The notes under the pieces were generated by a model. It searched no databases, was not told the origin of the DNA, and worked only from the letters and a program-made list of their open reading frames with translations. From NCBI RefSeq assembly GCF_050589685.1, contig NZ_JBNGOS010000013.1, forward strand, positions 1 through 64,000: a DNA stretch of 64,000 nucleotides, written 5' to 3'. A program made the translations under genes and the position numbers. The stretch's first letter is position 1; each line of letters starts with the position of its first letter. This stretch comes from Saccharicrinis sp050589685 (GTDB lineage Bacteria > Bacteroidota > Bacteroidia > Bacteroidales > Marinilabiliaceae). This document shows, piece by piece, positions 44,388 to 53,604 of the stretch.

Positions 44388-45887
44388 ATGAAAAATAAAA
44401 TATTAATTCTTATCATATTAGCGGTAAGCCAATCTTTTTTGGGATGTAATGATTGGTTAGATGTGTCACCAGTAACAGATATCGATTTAGAAGATCAGAT
44501 TAAATCGGCAGATGGTTTTAATGAAATGCTAAATGGAGTGTATATTTCATTAAGTGACGAAAGTTTGTACGGGCACCATTTAATGTATGGTGCGTTGGCA
44601 CAAGCGGCTCAAAACCATGTTGAGTCATCTGATTTGCCAATTACAAATTTCGATTATGTATCGACCAACCCAAAGTCAATTATTAAGAATGTCTGGAACA
44701 ATCTTTATAATGCAATAGCAAATAACAATATAATACTGGATAATATCGATGATAATGCAGACCTGTTTTTACCTGATGATTATAAGTTGGTTAAAGCTGA
44801 AGCCATAGCGCTTAGGGCATTTATCCACTTTGATGCATTAAGATTGTTTGGAGATGTATACGTAGACGGTACTAGCGAAGATCCTCAAATACCGTATGTT
44901 ACAAAATATGAGAGATTAAGATTCCCTCATCTTCCCATTGCAGATGTATATGCAAAAATTCTTGAAGATCTGGATGCCGCAGAAGCTATACTTGAAGAAG
45001 TTGATCCTATAAAAGGCAGTTACGAGGGTATATTATTTTCCGCTGATGAACGCAAGTATCATATGAACTATTATGCTGTTTTGGCCCTGAAAGCAAGAGT
45101 GTATATTACCATGAAAGACAATGTAAATGCATTATTGTATGCCGAAAAAGTTATAAATGAATATGAATGGAGTTGGGTAAGTCCCGATCGCTTAAATGGT
45201 AGTGATGATGAAAAAGATTTATTATTCATGGATGAGCTTATATGCGCACTCAATGTGTCGAAACTGAACACTTATTATAATAGATACTTTGGAGAGAATA
45301 GCACTCAATACCATGCGGCAACCACAAGTGATAATTATGCCGATCTTGTGTTTGAGAAAACCATTGCTCCTGTTCGTTGGTGGCAATCCCCAACACCGGG
45401 ACCAGGCGGAAACGACTGGAGATATTTGCATTTGATGAAGATCGGTGGTTTTGGTCATAGGTCAATTTCTATAAAATATGATCAGGATGTTCCAATTCAG
45501 AAATATTTTTCTGACGAAGGTTGGGTTACTTTGATTCAACACAGAACGGTTCCATTAATTAGAATTACCGAATTAATGTTAATTGCGGCTGAAGCCAGTC
45601 TTGAAACAGATTTGGATAAAGCCATTCAATATGTAAATTCCATCAAAGAGAAAAGAGAAGTAGAATTGACCGATATTTCTGGAAGTGTCGAAGATGTATT
45701 GGATGCTATTGTTAAAGAATTACGTAAGGAAACTTACCTGGAAGGGCAAATATTTTATATGTATAAAAGATTGCAACTTACCAGCATACCAACAATGGGT
45801 ACTAAATATTTTAGAGATGTAACTCCCGAGAATTTTATTTTTCCACTACCTGACAATGAACTGGAATTTGGAAATATTCAGGAATAG
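44388..45887 (+). CDS. SusD-like nutrient-binding lipoprotein
   Basis: The 499-residue protein has a lipobox at SQSFLGC (Cys20) then NDWLDVSPVTDIDLED, the normal SusD opening, helical TPR-like repeats (RAFIHFDALRLFGDVYV, YYAVLALKARVYI, AEASLETDLDKAIQYVNSIK) and the C-terminal FPLPDNELEFG tail. It caps the SusC barrel on the cell surface and binds the ligand. It is shorter than most glycan-specific SusD proteins but complete. It is translated in series with SusC and the DUF4843 gene. Confidence 0.94.
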   Translation: MKNKILILIILAVSQSFLGCNDWLDVSPVTDIDLEDQIKSADGFNEMLNGVYISLSDESLYGHHLMYGALAQAAQNHVESSDLPITNFDYVSTNPKSIIKNVWNNLYNAIANNNIILDNIDDNADLFLPDDYKLVKAEAIALRAFIHFDALRLFGDVYVDGTSEDPQIPYVTKYERLRFPHLPIADVYAKILEDLDAAEAILEEVDPIKGSYEGILFSADERKYHMNYYAVLALKARVYITMKDNVNALLYAEKVINEYEWSWVSPDRLNGSDDEKDLLFMDELICALNVSKLNTYYNRYFGENSTQYHAATTSDNYADLVFEKTIAPVRWWQSPTPGPGGNDWRYLHLMKIGGFGHRSISIKYDQDVPIQKYFSDEGWVTLIQHRTVPLIRITELMLIAAEASLETDLDKAIQYVNSIKEKREVELTDISGSVEDVLDAIVKELRKETYLEGQIFYMYKRLQLTSIPTMGTKYFRDVTPENFIFPLPDNELEFGNIQE

Positions 45888-45936
45888 TTATTTGATAGAA
45901 AAAATAATCTATTAATTATCATTTACATAAAATATT

Positions 45937-46710
45937 ATGAAGACAAAAAATATATCTATACTACTTTTCCTATTAGTATTCGTGCTTTCCTGTTCTAAAG
46001 ACGAGATTACCGAATACAGAGGAGTTAATTATGTTTATTATGAAGACATGGTTAATGATGAAGGTGAATATCCTTCAAAATACTTTACATTCTTGTTTGA
46101 GGATGAATCTACTACGGAGAAAACAATTGAAATTCCCGTATTGGTTTCAGGAACAATGTCTGATAATGACAGATTGTTTAAGGTTGAAATCGTTGATACT
46201 TTAACAACAGCTATTGAAAATACACATTTTGAAATCGATCCGGATATTCAATCAATTTCTGAAAACGCTATTGGAGGAAACCTAATTGTGAAGTTGCTTA
46301 GAACTGCCGACATGCAGAATACCGAATATACTTTAGGATTAAAAGTTGCTGCGAATGAAAATTTTATACCGGCTTTTAGCCAGGTATATAAATTGCGCTT
46401 TAGCGACTTTCTTTCCGAACCCGATTGGTGGTATCCCTGGACCAGGTATGCAGGTATTAATGGCAGGTATCCATATATTGGGGAGTTTACCGTCACTAAA
46501 TGTATATTGTGGATGGAGTTCAATGAAATAATGGATGGTACAGATCCAATTGCTGAATATAAAGATAGGCAAAGTTCTACCGGAATTTGGTTGTATGTGG
46601 ATGCACCTGTATATGCGCTTATGTTCGGCTTTAAAAATTGGCTAGCCGACCATCCGGATGCTCCAATATATGATGAAAATGGGGATTTAGTTTTAAATAC
46701 ACTTTACTAA
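45937..46710 (+). CDS. DUF4843 surface lipoprotein
   Basis: The 257-residue protein has a lipobox at VFVLSC (Cys about 19) followed by SKDEI, then the DUF4843 layout: RGVNYVYYED, YFTFLFEDESTTEKTIEIPV, NTHFEIDPD, NTEYTLGLKVAANENF, and LSEPDWW. Members are regularly found directly after SusD with PKD-like and TlpA genes. It is probably a surface-exposed binding subunit of this uptake complex. No enzyme motif is present. Confidence 0.88.
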   Translation: MKTKNISILLFLLVFVLSCSKDEITEYRGVNYVYYEDMVNDEGEYPSKYFTFLFEDESTTEKTIEIPVLVSGTMSDNDRLFKVEIVDTLTTAIENTHFEIDPDIQSISENAIGGNLIVKLLRTADMQNTEYTLGLKVAANENFIPAFSQVYKLRFSDFLSEPDWWYPWTRYAGINGRYPYIGEFTVTKCILWMEFNEIMDGTDPIAEYKDRQSSTGIWLYVDAPVYALMFGFKNWLADHPDAPIYDENGDLVLNTLY

Positions 46711-46713
46711 AGA

Positions 46714-48153
46714 ATGAACAAAATGAAAATAATAAATAGAATTGTATATAGTCTATTGATCGGAATCTTTATGGTATCCTGCTTAAAGGATAATGGAGAA
46801 TACGATTATATCGAACTGGAAGGAGTAGATTTTTCAAACCTTCCAACAGAAGAATATGCTATTATTGGTACAGAACTGGAGATCGAGGGTAATATTGTTA
46901 CTGATATTCCAGAAGAAAACCGGGCTTATGCCTGGTATATTCGTGTATTTCGAGATGGAGACAGGACGGGTGATACTTTAAGTGTAGAAAAAGATTTGAA
47001 TGTGATCACTTCCTTTGACCCTGGGACTCAAAATCTAATTTATTCAGTTTACGACAAAGAAAACAATGTAAGGTATAATAAAGCGATTGATATATATGTC
47101 GTAACGCCTTTTACTCAAGGCTGGGCAATTTTAAAAGAAAAAAATGGTTTGGCCGAATTCGATTTTATTTCTGAAATTACAGATGATCTTATTGTAGATG
47201 TTTTTGAAAATGTTGCCAAGGTTAACCCAACAGGAACTCCTGTTAATATCGGATTTAACTGGAACAAAGCACAAGGATGGAATCAAATGTTTATCTGCAC
47301 GAGTGATGGCGGTGCTTATTTTGATGGGATTACCATGCAGTTAGATAAATACATTGTAGATCGGTTTAATTCAACAAGCAGACTTGAGCTCCCATTTACA
47401 AAAATTGGGATTGATAATATTACAGATGGCTATGGTTGGCCTTTATTGGCAGGTGGAAATATTTATACCAAAAATGGAAGTTCCCTTGAAGATGGCTGGT
47501 GGGAATTTCCTGCTGAGGGTGACTATTATGTAACAGATAAAATGGCCTGGGGGCTTGGTACTGTGGTGTATTTTGATGAACTAAACAGACGATACATTAC
47601 AAATGCAAAGAATGGCTATTATACTGATTATTATAAAATGGAAGCCGTAACCACTAGTGATCCTGAAAATGCCCTTTTCGACCCATCAAACCTAAACATG
47701 GATTGTATGTGGATGGAAACTGAAGGTTCAAGTTACAATATAATATCAGTGCTGAAGAGTGATGCCGGAAATTACTTTTTACAAAGATTTTTATCTCATA
47801 TAACTAAAGGCTTTACCGCCAATGCACATATTCAGCTTCCAACAGGTTTAGTGGATGATAATTCTCAATATGCAAACGATAATGTGTATAGTTTTACCTA
47901 CATGTCGCAGGGTAATAAAATTCACCGTTACAACAGGGTATCAGATGTAATTAACGAAAACTACCTGGAATTAACTGGTGAGATTAAGAAACTGGAAGTA
48001 CATAAAGAAGGGGGTGTTTTAGCCGTTGTTTACGATAGCCAAGATGGAGGATCAACTATTGAAATCATTGATTTGTTAAATGATGGTGCTGTTTTGGCGA
48101 CATACGAAATCGATTCTAAAGTGGTAGAAATCGAACACAAATTAGATGACTAG
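46714..48153 (+). CDS. PKD-like family surface lipoprotein
   Basis: The 479-residue protein (start at 46714 or at Met4) has a lipobox at GIFMVSC (Cys about 23) and then a PKD/Ig-like strand region (EYAIIGTELEIEGNIVTDIP, YAWYIRVFRDGDR) followed by a seven-bladed-propeller-like repeat region (about 130-470, with GWAILKEKNG, and NKIHRYNRV). The combination SusC, SusD, DUF4843, PKD-like is a recurrent Bacteroidota cassette. It starts three bases after the DUF4843 stop. The substrate is unknown; no glycan-active domain is present. Confidence 0.85.
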   Translation: MNKMKIINRIVYSLLIGIFMVSCLKDNGEYDYIELEGVDFSNLPTEEYAIIGTELEIEGNIVTDIPEENRAYAWYIRVFRDGDRTGDTLSVEKDLNVITSFDPGTQNLIYSVYDKENNVRYNKAIDIYVVTPFTQGWAILKEKNGLAEFDFISEITDDLIVDVFENVAKVNPTGTPVNIGFNWNKAQGWNQMFICTSDGGAYFDGITMQLDKYIVDRFNSTSRLELPFTKIGIDNITDGYGWPLLAGGNIYTKNGSSLEDGWWEFPAEGDYYVTDKMAWGLGTVVYFDELNRRYITNAKNGYYTDYYKMEAVTTSDPENALFDPSNLNMDCMWMETEGSSYNIISVLKSDAGNYFLQRFLSHITKGFTANAHIQLPTGLVDDNSQYANDNVYSFTYMSQGNKIHRYNRVSDVINENYLELTGEIKKLEVHKEGGVLAVVYDSQDGGSTIEIIDLLNDGAVLATYEIDSKVVEIEHKLDD

Positions 48154-48338
48154 AGTTTAATTCGTGATTTATGACAATCTCTCTAAGTTATATATTTATA
48201 TGGCTTAGGGGTATTGTTTGAAAATGCTATAATTAGCTGTGCTGCAGGTACCCTCTATTCTTATGTCTTTTGCATTATATTTTGTGATTATAAAGTGGTA
48301 ACGGGATAATTAACCCATTCGTAACAAATTGTTTAGGT

Positions 48339-49715
48339 ATGAAAATAATAATATTTAGTTTAGGATTGGCCTTGAGTCTGGTGGCTTGCATAAAAAAAGC
48401 TCCAGACTACGCTGTATTTACTGGTAAAATTGATAATCTCGATATTAAAGAGATAACCTTAGCAAAAGCAGATCGGTCGTTTAGCAAGAAAATTGCTGTT
48501 GATCCAAATGGTACTTTTGCCGATACAATTAAAGCTGATCCCGGCCTATACTTGCTTACTGCAGGTAAAAACAGGTCGAGTGTATATCTATACAATGGGA
48601 GTGCTGTTAACATTACGGCAGACGCTAAAGATTTTAATGCTTCTCTTAATGTTTCTGGCAAGGGTGCAGCGGCCACTAATTATATGATATTTAAAAATAA
48701 AAAGACTGCGGAACTTAAAGGTGAAGGCATGGACGTTTATAAATTGGAAGAAGCTGATTTTAAAAATAAATTTAAGGAAATAAATAAGACCTTAAATGCC
48801 AAATTAGATACCGCCCAAGGAATTACGCCTGCCTTTAAATCCTTAGAAAAGCGCAATCTTAATTACGACTATTTACTTGAATTGTCGCGCTATGCCGGTG
48901 GTTATCATAGGCAATGGGCAAAAAAAAGAGGCTACAAAGCTTCTGAGGAGTTTTTAGCTGAATTAAAGGAAATTGATCTGAATAATGACATTGACTTTTA
49001 TTTCTCGAGTGCATATAAAAAATTAGTTCACCGGCATTATAATGAAGAAATAAAACAATTAATTAAAAAAGAATCCATTGACTATGGACTTGTTAAGGTG
49101 ACGGTATATTCAACCATTCCGAATCAAACCATAAAGAATGAACTTATTTTCTCCGGAGCGGAAAACCAAATTTACAACACGGAAAAATTTGAGGATTTTT
49201 ACAATATATTTATGGGTGCTTCTACAAACGAAGAAAACAATGCTAAGATCACTGAAATTTACAATCAGTTAATAAAGCTCAACAAAGGTCAACGATCACC
49301 AAAGTTTGTCGATTACGAGAACAATGCAGGAGGAACACTTTCATTGGATGACCTCAAAGGGAAATATATCTTTATAGATGTTTGGGCAACTTGGTGTGGC
49401 CCTTGTGTTGCTGAATTACCGTACTTAAAACGGTTGGAAAAAGAATATAGCGGCAAGAATATAAGTTTTCTGAGTATCTCTATGGATGATCAAAAAGATC
49501 ATGATAAATGGACAAAAATGATTGCAGATAAGGGGCTGGGTGGCATTCAAGTGCTTGCGGACAGCGCTTTTAAATCTCAATTTATACAAGATTATGAAAT
49601 TAGATCAATTCCGCGTTTTATATTAATCGATCCAGAAGGTCTAATTGTAACACAACATGCACCACGTCCTTCCAGTCCCGAAATCATCGATTTATTCAAT
49701 TCGTTAAATATTTAA
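48339..49715 (+). CDS. TlpA-type thioredoxin lipoprotein 1
   Basis: The 458-residue protein has a lipobox at LSLVAC (Cys17), an N-terminal DUF4369-like beta domain (VFTGKIDNLDIKEITLA), a helical linker (about 110-310), and a C-terminal thioredoxin domain with DVWATWCGPCVAELPYLK (Cys353, Cys356) and cis-proline motif IPRFILID. It is a periplasmic thiol reductase or disulfide-handling protein. It follows the PKD-like gene by 185 bases and is a paralogue of the protein at 50185. A link to thiol-containing or protein substrates for the locus is possible but unproven. Confidence 0.9.
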   Translation: MKIIIFSLGLALSLVACIKKAPDYAVFTGKIDNLDIKEITLAKADRSFSKKIAVDPNGTFADTIKADPGLYLLTAGKNRSSVYLYNGSAVNITADAKDFNASLNVSGKGAAATNYMIFKNKKTAELKGEGMDVYKLEEADFKNKFKEINKTLNAKLDTAQGITPAFKSLEKRNLNYDYLLELSRYAGGYHRQWAKKRGYKASEEFLAELKEIDLNNDIDFYFSSAYKKLVHRHYNEEIKQLIKKESIDYGLVKVTVYSTIPNQTIKNELIFSGAENQIYNTEKFEDFYNIFMGASTNEENNAKITEIYNQLIKLNKGQRSPKFVDYENNAGGTLSLDDLKGKYIFIDVWATWCGPCVAELPYLKRLEKEYSGKNISFLSISMDDQKDHDKWTKMIADKGLGGIQVLADSAFKSQFIQDYEIRSIPRFILIDPEGLIVTQHAPRPSSPEIIDLFNSLNI

Positions 49716-50184
49716 AAACCGAAGACACTGTTTCATAAAAGGGCGTAGTTTTAAAAATACAGGGGGTAGTTATTTAGAGTTGAAACCTTTGTAACCAGAT
49801 AGCTAAACACTGACCTAGGTTAATACCGCAATTTCGGATTGGCATTAACAGACTTATAATGGAGAAACGAAATAATGTTCTGTTCAACGGAGCTAATTAT
49901 TGGGCTCCGACGACGTTTTGTGGCAAATAATCGACATGCGTTAAACCCGGATTATGTATTGGAGGTTCGTCATGAGCATTGCAAGTACAATAAAACAAGG
50001 CATTACTGAAACGAGGCATAACTTGTCCCGATTACTTTCGGGAGCATCGTTCTGGTGAGTTGAAGTGATGCAACGAAGTGTCTTGTTTTGAAACAATTTC
50101 AATGTGTAATAGATTTTCTAATGCATATTGCGGGTTAAACATATTAAGGACATAATTTTATCACATCAACTAATAATTAATGTA
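49716..50184. mobile_element. Decayed element between the two TlpA genes, with dispersed-repeat copy 2
   Basis: This 470-base gap has no intact ORF. It contains TCCCGA/TCGGGA hairpin arms near 50026-50043 and, at 50063-50137, the repeat also found at 1-76. A short in-frame ORF of 23 codons from 49859 (MEKRNNVLFNGANYW...) could be a relic. The sequence has the look of a worn IS or integron-like remnant, but I could not identify a transposase. It splits two paralogous TlpA genes. Confidence 0.5.
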
Positions 50185-51567
50185 ATGAATAACAAACTTA
50201 CTTTGACGATAGCAATTATTCTATTTGGCCTATCATTTTATTCTTGTAATAATGAAACTACTATTAAAGTTTCAGGGGAATTAATCGGGGGGGGGCAAGA
50301 TACTCTGGTCTTTACCAATAAAATCACAAAAGAAACCTTTAACGTTTTGGTAAATGATAGTGGCAAATTTACAAATGAATTTCATGGAGAACCAGGTTAT
50401 TACCGAGTACGGTCCAAATCACAACAAGTTCTCCCCGGAATTGAAATTTATCTACAAAAGAATAACGTAGCAAGTTTTAAAATTGAAACAGAAAACTGGA
50501 GGAGAGAACAAAATTATACGGTTTCGAATAATCCGGAAAGTGAATATTTAAAGCATTTTAATAAATCGAATACTACTCTTTACCGAAAATATAATTATAG
50601 CTTGAACAAGCTTGAAGCTGCGCATTTTATCTCCGTGATAGACTCGATGCGTTCGGAACAAAATATATACCTTGAAACGTTTATTTCTAAGCATAAGAAA
50701 TTGGATGATGATTTCATAAAAGTTGAACAAGAAAGAATACGCTACAATTACGCGGCATTGAAAGAAAGTTATGCATTAAGAAAAAAGCCATCTGCGTTAC
50801 CTGATAATTTTTTCGATTTCAGGAAACAATTAAATTACAATGATGAGAAGCTTCTGGCGATATCTGCAGTCGATTATGGTTCGACAGTAAGTCGATTTAT
50901 TCTTAATGAAACAAATCAAACATTAACCGATAATGAAGATTACATGCTTCATACCATCAAAACCTGCATTAAAAACGTCTCGAATCAGAAAGTTTTGGAT
51001 CATCTTTTAACCACTATGGTAGCGCCATATTTAAAAGATTCAGAAAAGTTCGAAGAGGCATACGCGCTGTTCATTGAAAATTGTAGCAATGAGGATTATG
51101 TAAAAATGGCAACTGAAAATTTCAAAAAGTATCAGAAAACGAAAAAAGGAAATCCTTCTCCAAAGTTTGTGGATTACGAAAACTGTGCAGGCGGAACTTC
51201 ATCATTAGATGATTTTAAAGGCAAGTATGTGTATATAGATGTATGGGCAACATGGTGTGGACCCTGTCTTGCCGAGATTCCTCACCTTAAAAAGGTAGAG
51301 CACAAATATCAGGGTAAAAACATTGAGTTTGTAAGTATCTCGGTGGATGTGGAAAAAAACAAGGAGAAGTGGAAGGAAATGGTGGCTGATAAAGAGCTTG
51401 GTGGAGTTCAGTTGAGAGCCATTGACAAAGAGTTTATGGATGCCTATTCTATTTCGGGTATTCCACGGTTTATCTTGATTGATACTCGGGGAAATATTGT
51501 ATCCAGAAGTGCCCCCCGTCCGTCCAACCCTGAGCTGATAACCTTATTTGACGAATTGGGAATATAA
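50185..51567 (+). CDS. TlpA-type thioredoxin lipoprotein 2
   Basis: I choose ATG 50185 (MNNKLTLTIAIILFGLS), because the longer frame begins inside the dispersed repeat. The 460-residue protein has a lipobox at LSFYSC, an N-terminal DUF4369-like domain, a helical middle, and a thioredoxin domain with DVWATWCGPCLAEIPHLK and the ISGIPRFILID cis-proline region. It is a paralogue of the TlpA at 48339 (matching PKFVDYEN-AGGT-SLDD and KGKY-IDVWATWCGPC blocks), so it arose by duplication, with the decayed element inserted between them. It ends the operon at a good terminator. Confidence 0.9.
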   Translation: MNNKLTLTIAIILFGLSFYSCNNETTIKVSGELIGGGQDTLVFTNKITKETFNVLVNDSGKFTNEFHGEPGYYRVRSKSQQVLPGIEIYLQKNNVASFKIETENWRREQNYTVSNNPESEYLKHFNKSNTTLYRKYNYSLNKLEAAHFISVIDSMRSEQNIYLETFISKHKKLDDDFIKVEQERIRYNYAALKESYALRKKPSALPDNFFDFRKQLNYNDEKLLAISAVDYGSTVSRFILNETNQTLTDNEDYMLHTIKTCIKNVSNQKVLDHLLTTMVAPYLKDSEKFEEAYALFIENCSNEDYVKMATENFKKYQKTKKGNPSPKFVDYENCAGGTSSLDDFKGKYVYIDVWATWCGPCLAEIPHLKKVEHKYQGKNIEFVSISVDVEKNKEKWKEMVADKELGGVQLRAIDKEFMDAYSISGIPRFILIDTRGNIVSRSAPRPSNPELITLFDELGI

Positions 51568-51611
51568 ATTATTTGCAACTTTTTTGGATTAGTTAGTTTA
51601 TTTTTCAAGCG

Positions 51612-51640
51612 TCCTGGGCATAACCTGCCCGGGATTTTTT
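51612..51640 (+). terminator. Intrinsic terminator of the SusC/TlpA operon
   Basis: Arms TCCTGGGCA (51612-51620) and TGCCCGGGA (51626-51634) pair with one G-T, loop of five, followed by TTTTTT. It lies 45 bases after the second TlpA stop. Confidence 0.88.
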
Positions 51641-51700
51641 GTGCTTCACAAAGCAACCAAACATCCGTTTTTTTTCAAGGTTCGGAATTTTTTATTATGG

Positions 51701-52785
51701 CTATTTCTTTAAATAACTGTCTAAATCCCAATAGTCAACATCGTATTTGTTAAATCCGGTGAGCTGTTTAAAAGCAGTTCCCTCGGGCGTTGAGTTATTG
51801 GATAGGAGCAAGAATGTTTTCAACACTATTTTTTCGTCGATGATTTCGGCAACAAAATAACCCAGCTTACCTAATACAGCACTTACTTCAAGTAAAATAC
51901 GATGGTTGAAATAGCAAACCTGTACCTTTTTAAATAAGGCATCTTCAATTAAATTACATATCAATGTTATGTTTATCAGGAACAACCTTTCGCACAACCT
52001 ATCTAATGCATGCGATTGGATATACACTGGCAGTTTCGTTTTTGAACCATGATACACTTCTTTCAGCAATTCTGTATTTATTTCGCAATCTTCAATAACG
52101 GTATCCTCACATTTAAAATCAATTGCAGGATGTTGTACTAAAAAAATAGGTCGCCAATGATTATCGATATTAATATGTTTTTTTACCGGAAGATGACTTT
52201 TTAGGTAATAATATGATGAACAGTTAAACTTTTTGTGGTTAACCCTGGGATTTAATTCATAGTGTAAGGTATATAGGGTATGTGTTGGAAGGGTTAGGGT
52301 TTTTAACATATCGCATACCGATATTTCTACCAACCAATGTTGTTTGTGCGTGTCGCCATAATATTCTTTCAGGTATTCCACGTCTTTTTCAAGCTCCTTT
52401 TTAGTCGCCTCGTCTGTTTTGATGAATTGCTCAATATAACTCATTAATCCATCCATAAGGTAAAGATCGAGAAGGCATATCTTTATTTCGGCAGGTTTTA
52501 AGGGACTGTGTCGTTTGGTTTGCAAAGCCATTTTTACCGACCTCTTAAAAATGGAAACAATTTTTGGAGGAATATCAAAATCAGGATGATATTTTACATC
52601 GCCATGGTGAATGGTATAAGTGTATGTTTGAATAAAATCATATGATGTAAGCTTGTCGGTAATATTACATCCAACCCCTTTACACAACTCTACCAAGCGT
52701 AGTTTGTTGGCCTCAACCGCTTTTTTTACATTAAACCTGGTAGGTTGAGCAGTCTTCTTTTTCGTTTAGGTTTTGATCGTGCCAT
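51701..52785 (-). pseudogene. Unrecognised ~360-residue protein, 5' end frameshifted
   Basis: The long open frame runs from about 52770 to 51701 but has no ATG at its start. A start codon at 52785 (MARSKPKRK...) opens a different frame that ends after 19 codons. Adding one A in the run at 52758-52762 joins the two into MARSKPKRKKKTAQPTRFNV followed by KKAVEANKLRLVELCKG, a natural-looking basic N-terminus. This is either a broken gene, a sequencing error, or -1 frameshifting at GAAAAAG. No domain is recognised; the C-terminal QSHALDRLCERL, NHRILLEV, and TFLLLSNNSTPEG segments recall RelE/DUF4258-like nuclease folds, a weak suggestion. Confidence 0.6.
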
Positions 52786-52874
52786 AAGTATCAAGTTAAT
52801 AGTATGTAATAAAGATTGATAAGTCTTTGCATTCGTAGGGCTTTTATCCTTTAGTCATCCGATGAGTGGTTTTG

Positions 52875-52914
52875 GAACGGTTCTGTATAAGCGAAATGTA
52901 AATCAGAACCGTTC
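52875..52914. promoter_or_regulatory. Paired GAACnGTTC dyads
   Basis: GAACGGTTCTG (52875-52885) and CAGAACCGTTC (52904-52914) are perfect 11-bp inverted arms with an 18-base spacer. Each arm contains its own GAACnGTTC dyad; dyad centres are about 31 bp apart, three helical turns. This is either a long hairpin or a pair of operator sites about 90-130 bases upstream of the frameshifted gene. Confidence 0.5.
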
Positions 52915-53021
52915 TCTATTCTTGCTCCGCAGCAATAGTTCTTTCTTATTTTATTCCCAACCTAAATTACTGATCCCATGCCGATAAATAAACGTTCCCA
53001 AACCCGAAAAAAAACATGCCT

Positions 53022-53087
53022 ATGTTTTTGCAAAATCATAAGCATGTTTTTAGTAAAACGTAACTATGTTTTTATAAAAACATAAGC
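53022..53087. repeat. Three tandem 22-bp AT-rich palindromic boxes
   Basis: Direct repeats at 53022-53043, 53044-53065, and 53066-53087, each exactly 22 bp, begin ATGTTTTT and have AAAA at positions 11-15 and TAA near position 18. The third box contains a perfect 18-bp palindrome (ATGTTTTTATAAAAACAT); the first two are imperfect versions. A partial copy precedes the array (AAAAACATG at about 53010). The 22-bp phasing (two helical turns) favours protein binding on one DNA face. Confidence 0.8.
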
Positions 53088-53119
53088 ACGAATTTAAGAG
53101 CCGTCAGTTCGAAAGAGTT

Positions 53120-53506
53120 TTATTCCACTTTTACATAGTCCAAATTCTTCTGCATTTTCTTTAGTTCTTTGCCGGGAGTAAAAATGCACTTAGCACTTTT
53201 AATGGAGTTTGAACCAACTTCTTCCCTTGTTTCTTCCCCGTTGCTCCCGATACTAATTCTAAGACTTCCCAGCTCGCCCAACCTAACAATTGCCCCCTCT
53301 TCTAGTCCGTCCTGGATATTCTCAACCAAAGAATAAAGAACCGCCCGGATGTCAGCCCCGCCAACGGTGCTCGTTCTTTCAATACGTTTGGTGAGTTTCT
53401 CGAGGGTTAACTCGCCGTTACTGACGGCACTTGCATAAAATTTTTTTTCTCCTCCGCCAGCAACACCAGGCTGGCCCCTTTCAATGACTTTGTATTTTAC
53501 AGCCAT
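53120..53506 (-). CDS. HU-like histone-type DNA-binding protein (HU-HIG type)
   Basis: I choose ATG 53506 (MAVKYKVIERGQPGVAGGGE); the longer frame is less typical. The 128-residue protein belongs to the Bacteroidota HU-like group: ERGQPGVAGGGEKKFYAS start, LTLEKLTKRIERTSTVGGAD, LYSLVENIQDGLEEGAIVRLGE, LGSLRISIGSNG. It should bend or wrap DNA. In many genomes such genes occur in several paralogues; this one sits alone, with the 22-bp palindrome array 33 bases beyond its stop. Confidence 0.9.
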   Translation of the reverse strand: MAVKYKVIERGQPGVAGGGEKKFYASAVSNGELTLEKLTKRIERTSTVGGADIRAVLYSLVENIQDGLEEGAIVRLGELGSLRISIGSNGEETREEVGSNSIKSAKCIFTPGKELKKMQKNLDYVKVE

Positions 53507-53533
53507 AATTAAAAAAGATTTAGTTGTATATTG

Positions 53534-53541
53534 CAAAAGTA
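53534..53541 (-). promoter_or_regulatory. Candidate -7 box of the HU-like gene
   Basis: On the minus strand this reads TACTTTTG, a perfect TAnnTTTG, 27 bases before the ATG. A TTG (plus-strand CAA 53559-53561) lies 17 bases upstream, slightly close. Its upstream side enters a nested inverted repeat (53541-53604). Confidence 0.5.
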
Positions 53542-53604
53542 CCGCCCGCCTCCTCTTCCAATCCGGTCGGTCAAAACAGGGAAGGTTGATGACCGGCAGG
53601 CGGT
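53541..53604. repeat. Nested inverted repeat upstream of the HU-like gene
   Basis: Outer arms ACCGCCCGCC (53541-53550) and GGCAGGCGGT (53595-53604) pair with one mismatch; inner arms CCGGTC (53563-53568) and GACCGG (53591-53596) partly overlap the right arm. It covers the -33 side of the HU promoter and is much richer in G+C than its surroundings. Confidence 0.5.

Larger units (their letters stand above)
52786..53119. other. Regulatory-looking gap with dyads and a palindrome array
   Basis: This 334-base gap separates the frameshifted gene from the HU-like gene. It holds two GAACnGTTC dyads (52875-52914) and three tandem 22-bp boxes (53022-53087), listed separately. No ORF is supported. Confidence 0.6.

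Noticed and set aside
50128..50184. N-terminal extension of the second TlpA
   Set aside because: It starts with a TTG inside the dispersed repeat; Met at 50185 gives a normal lipoprotein signal.
53022..53087. CRISPR array
   Set aside because: The 22-bp units are directly adjacent with no spacers, and no cas gene is present.
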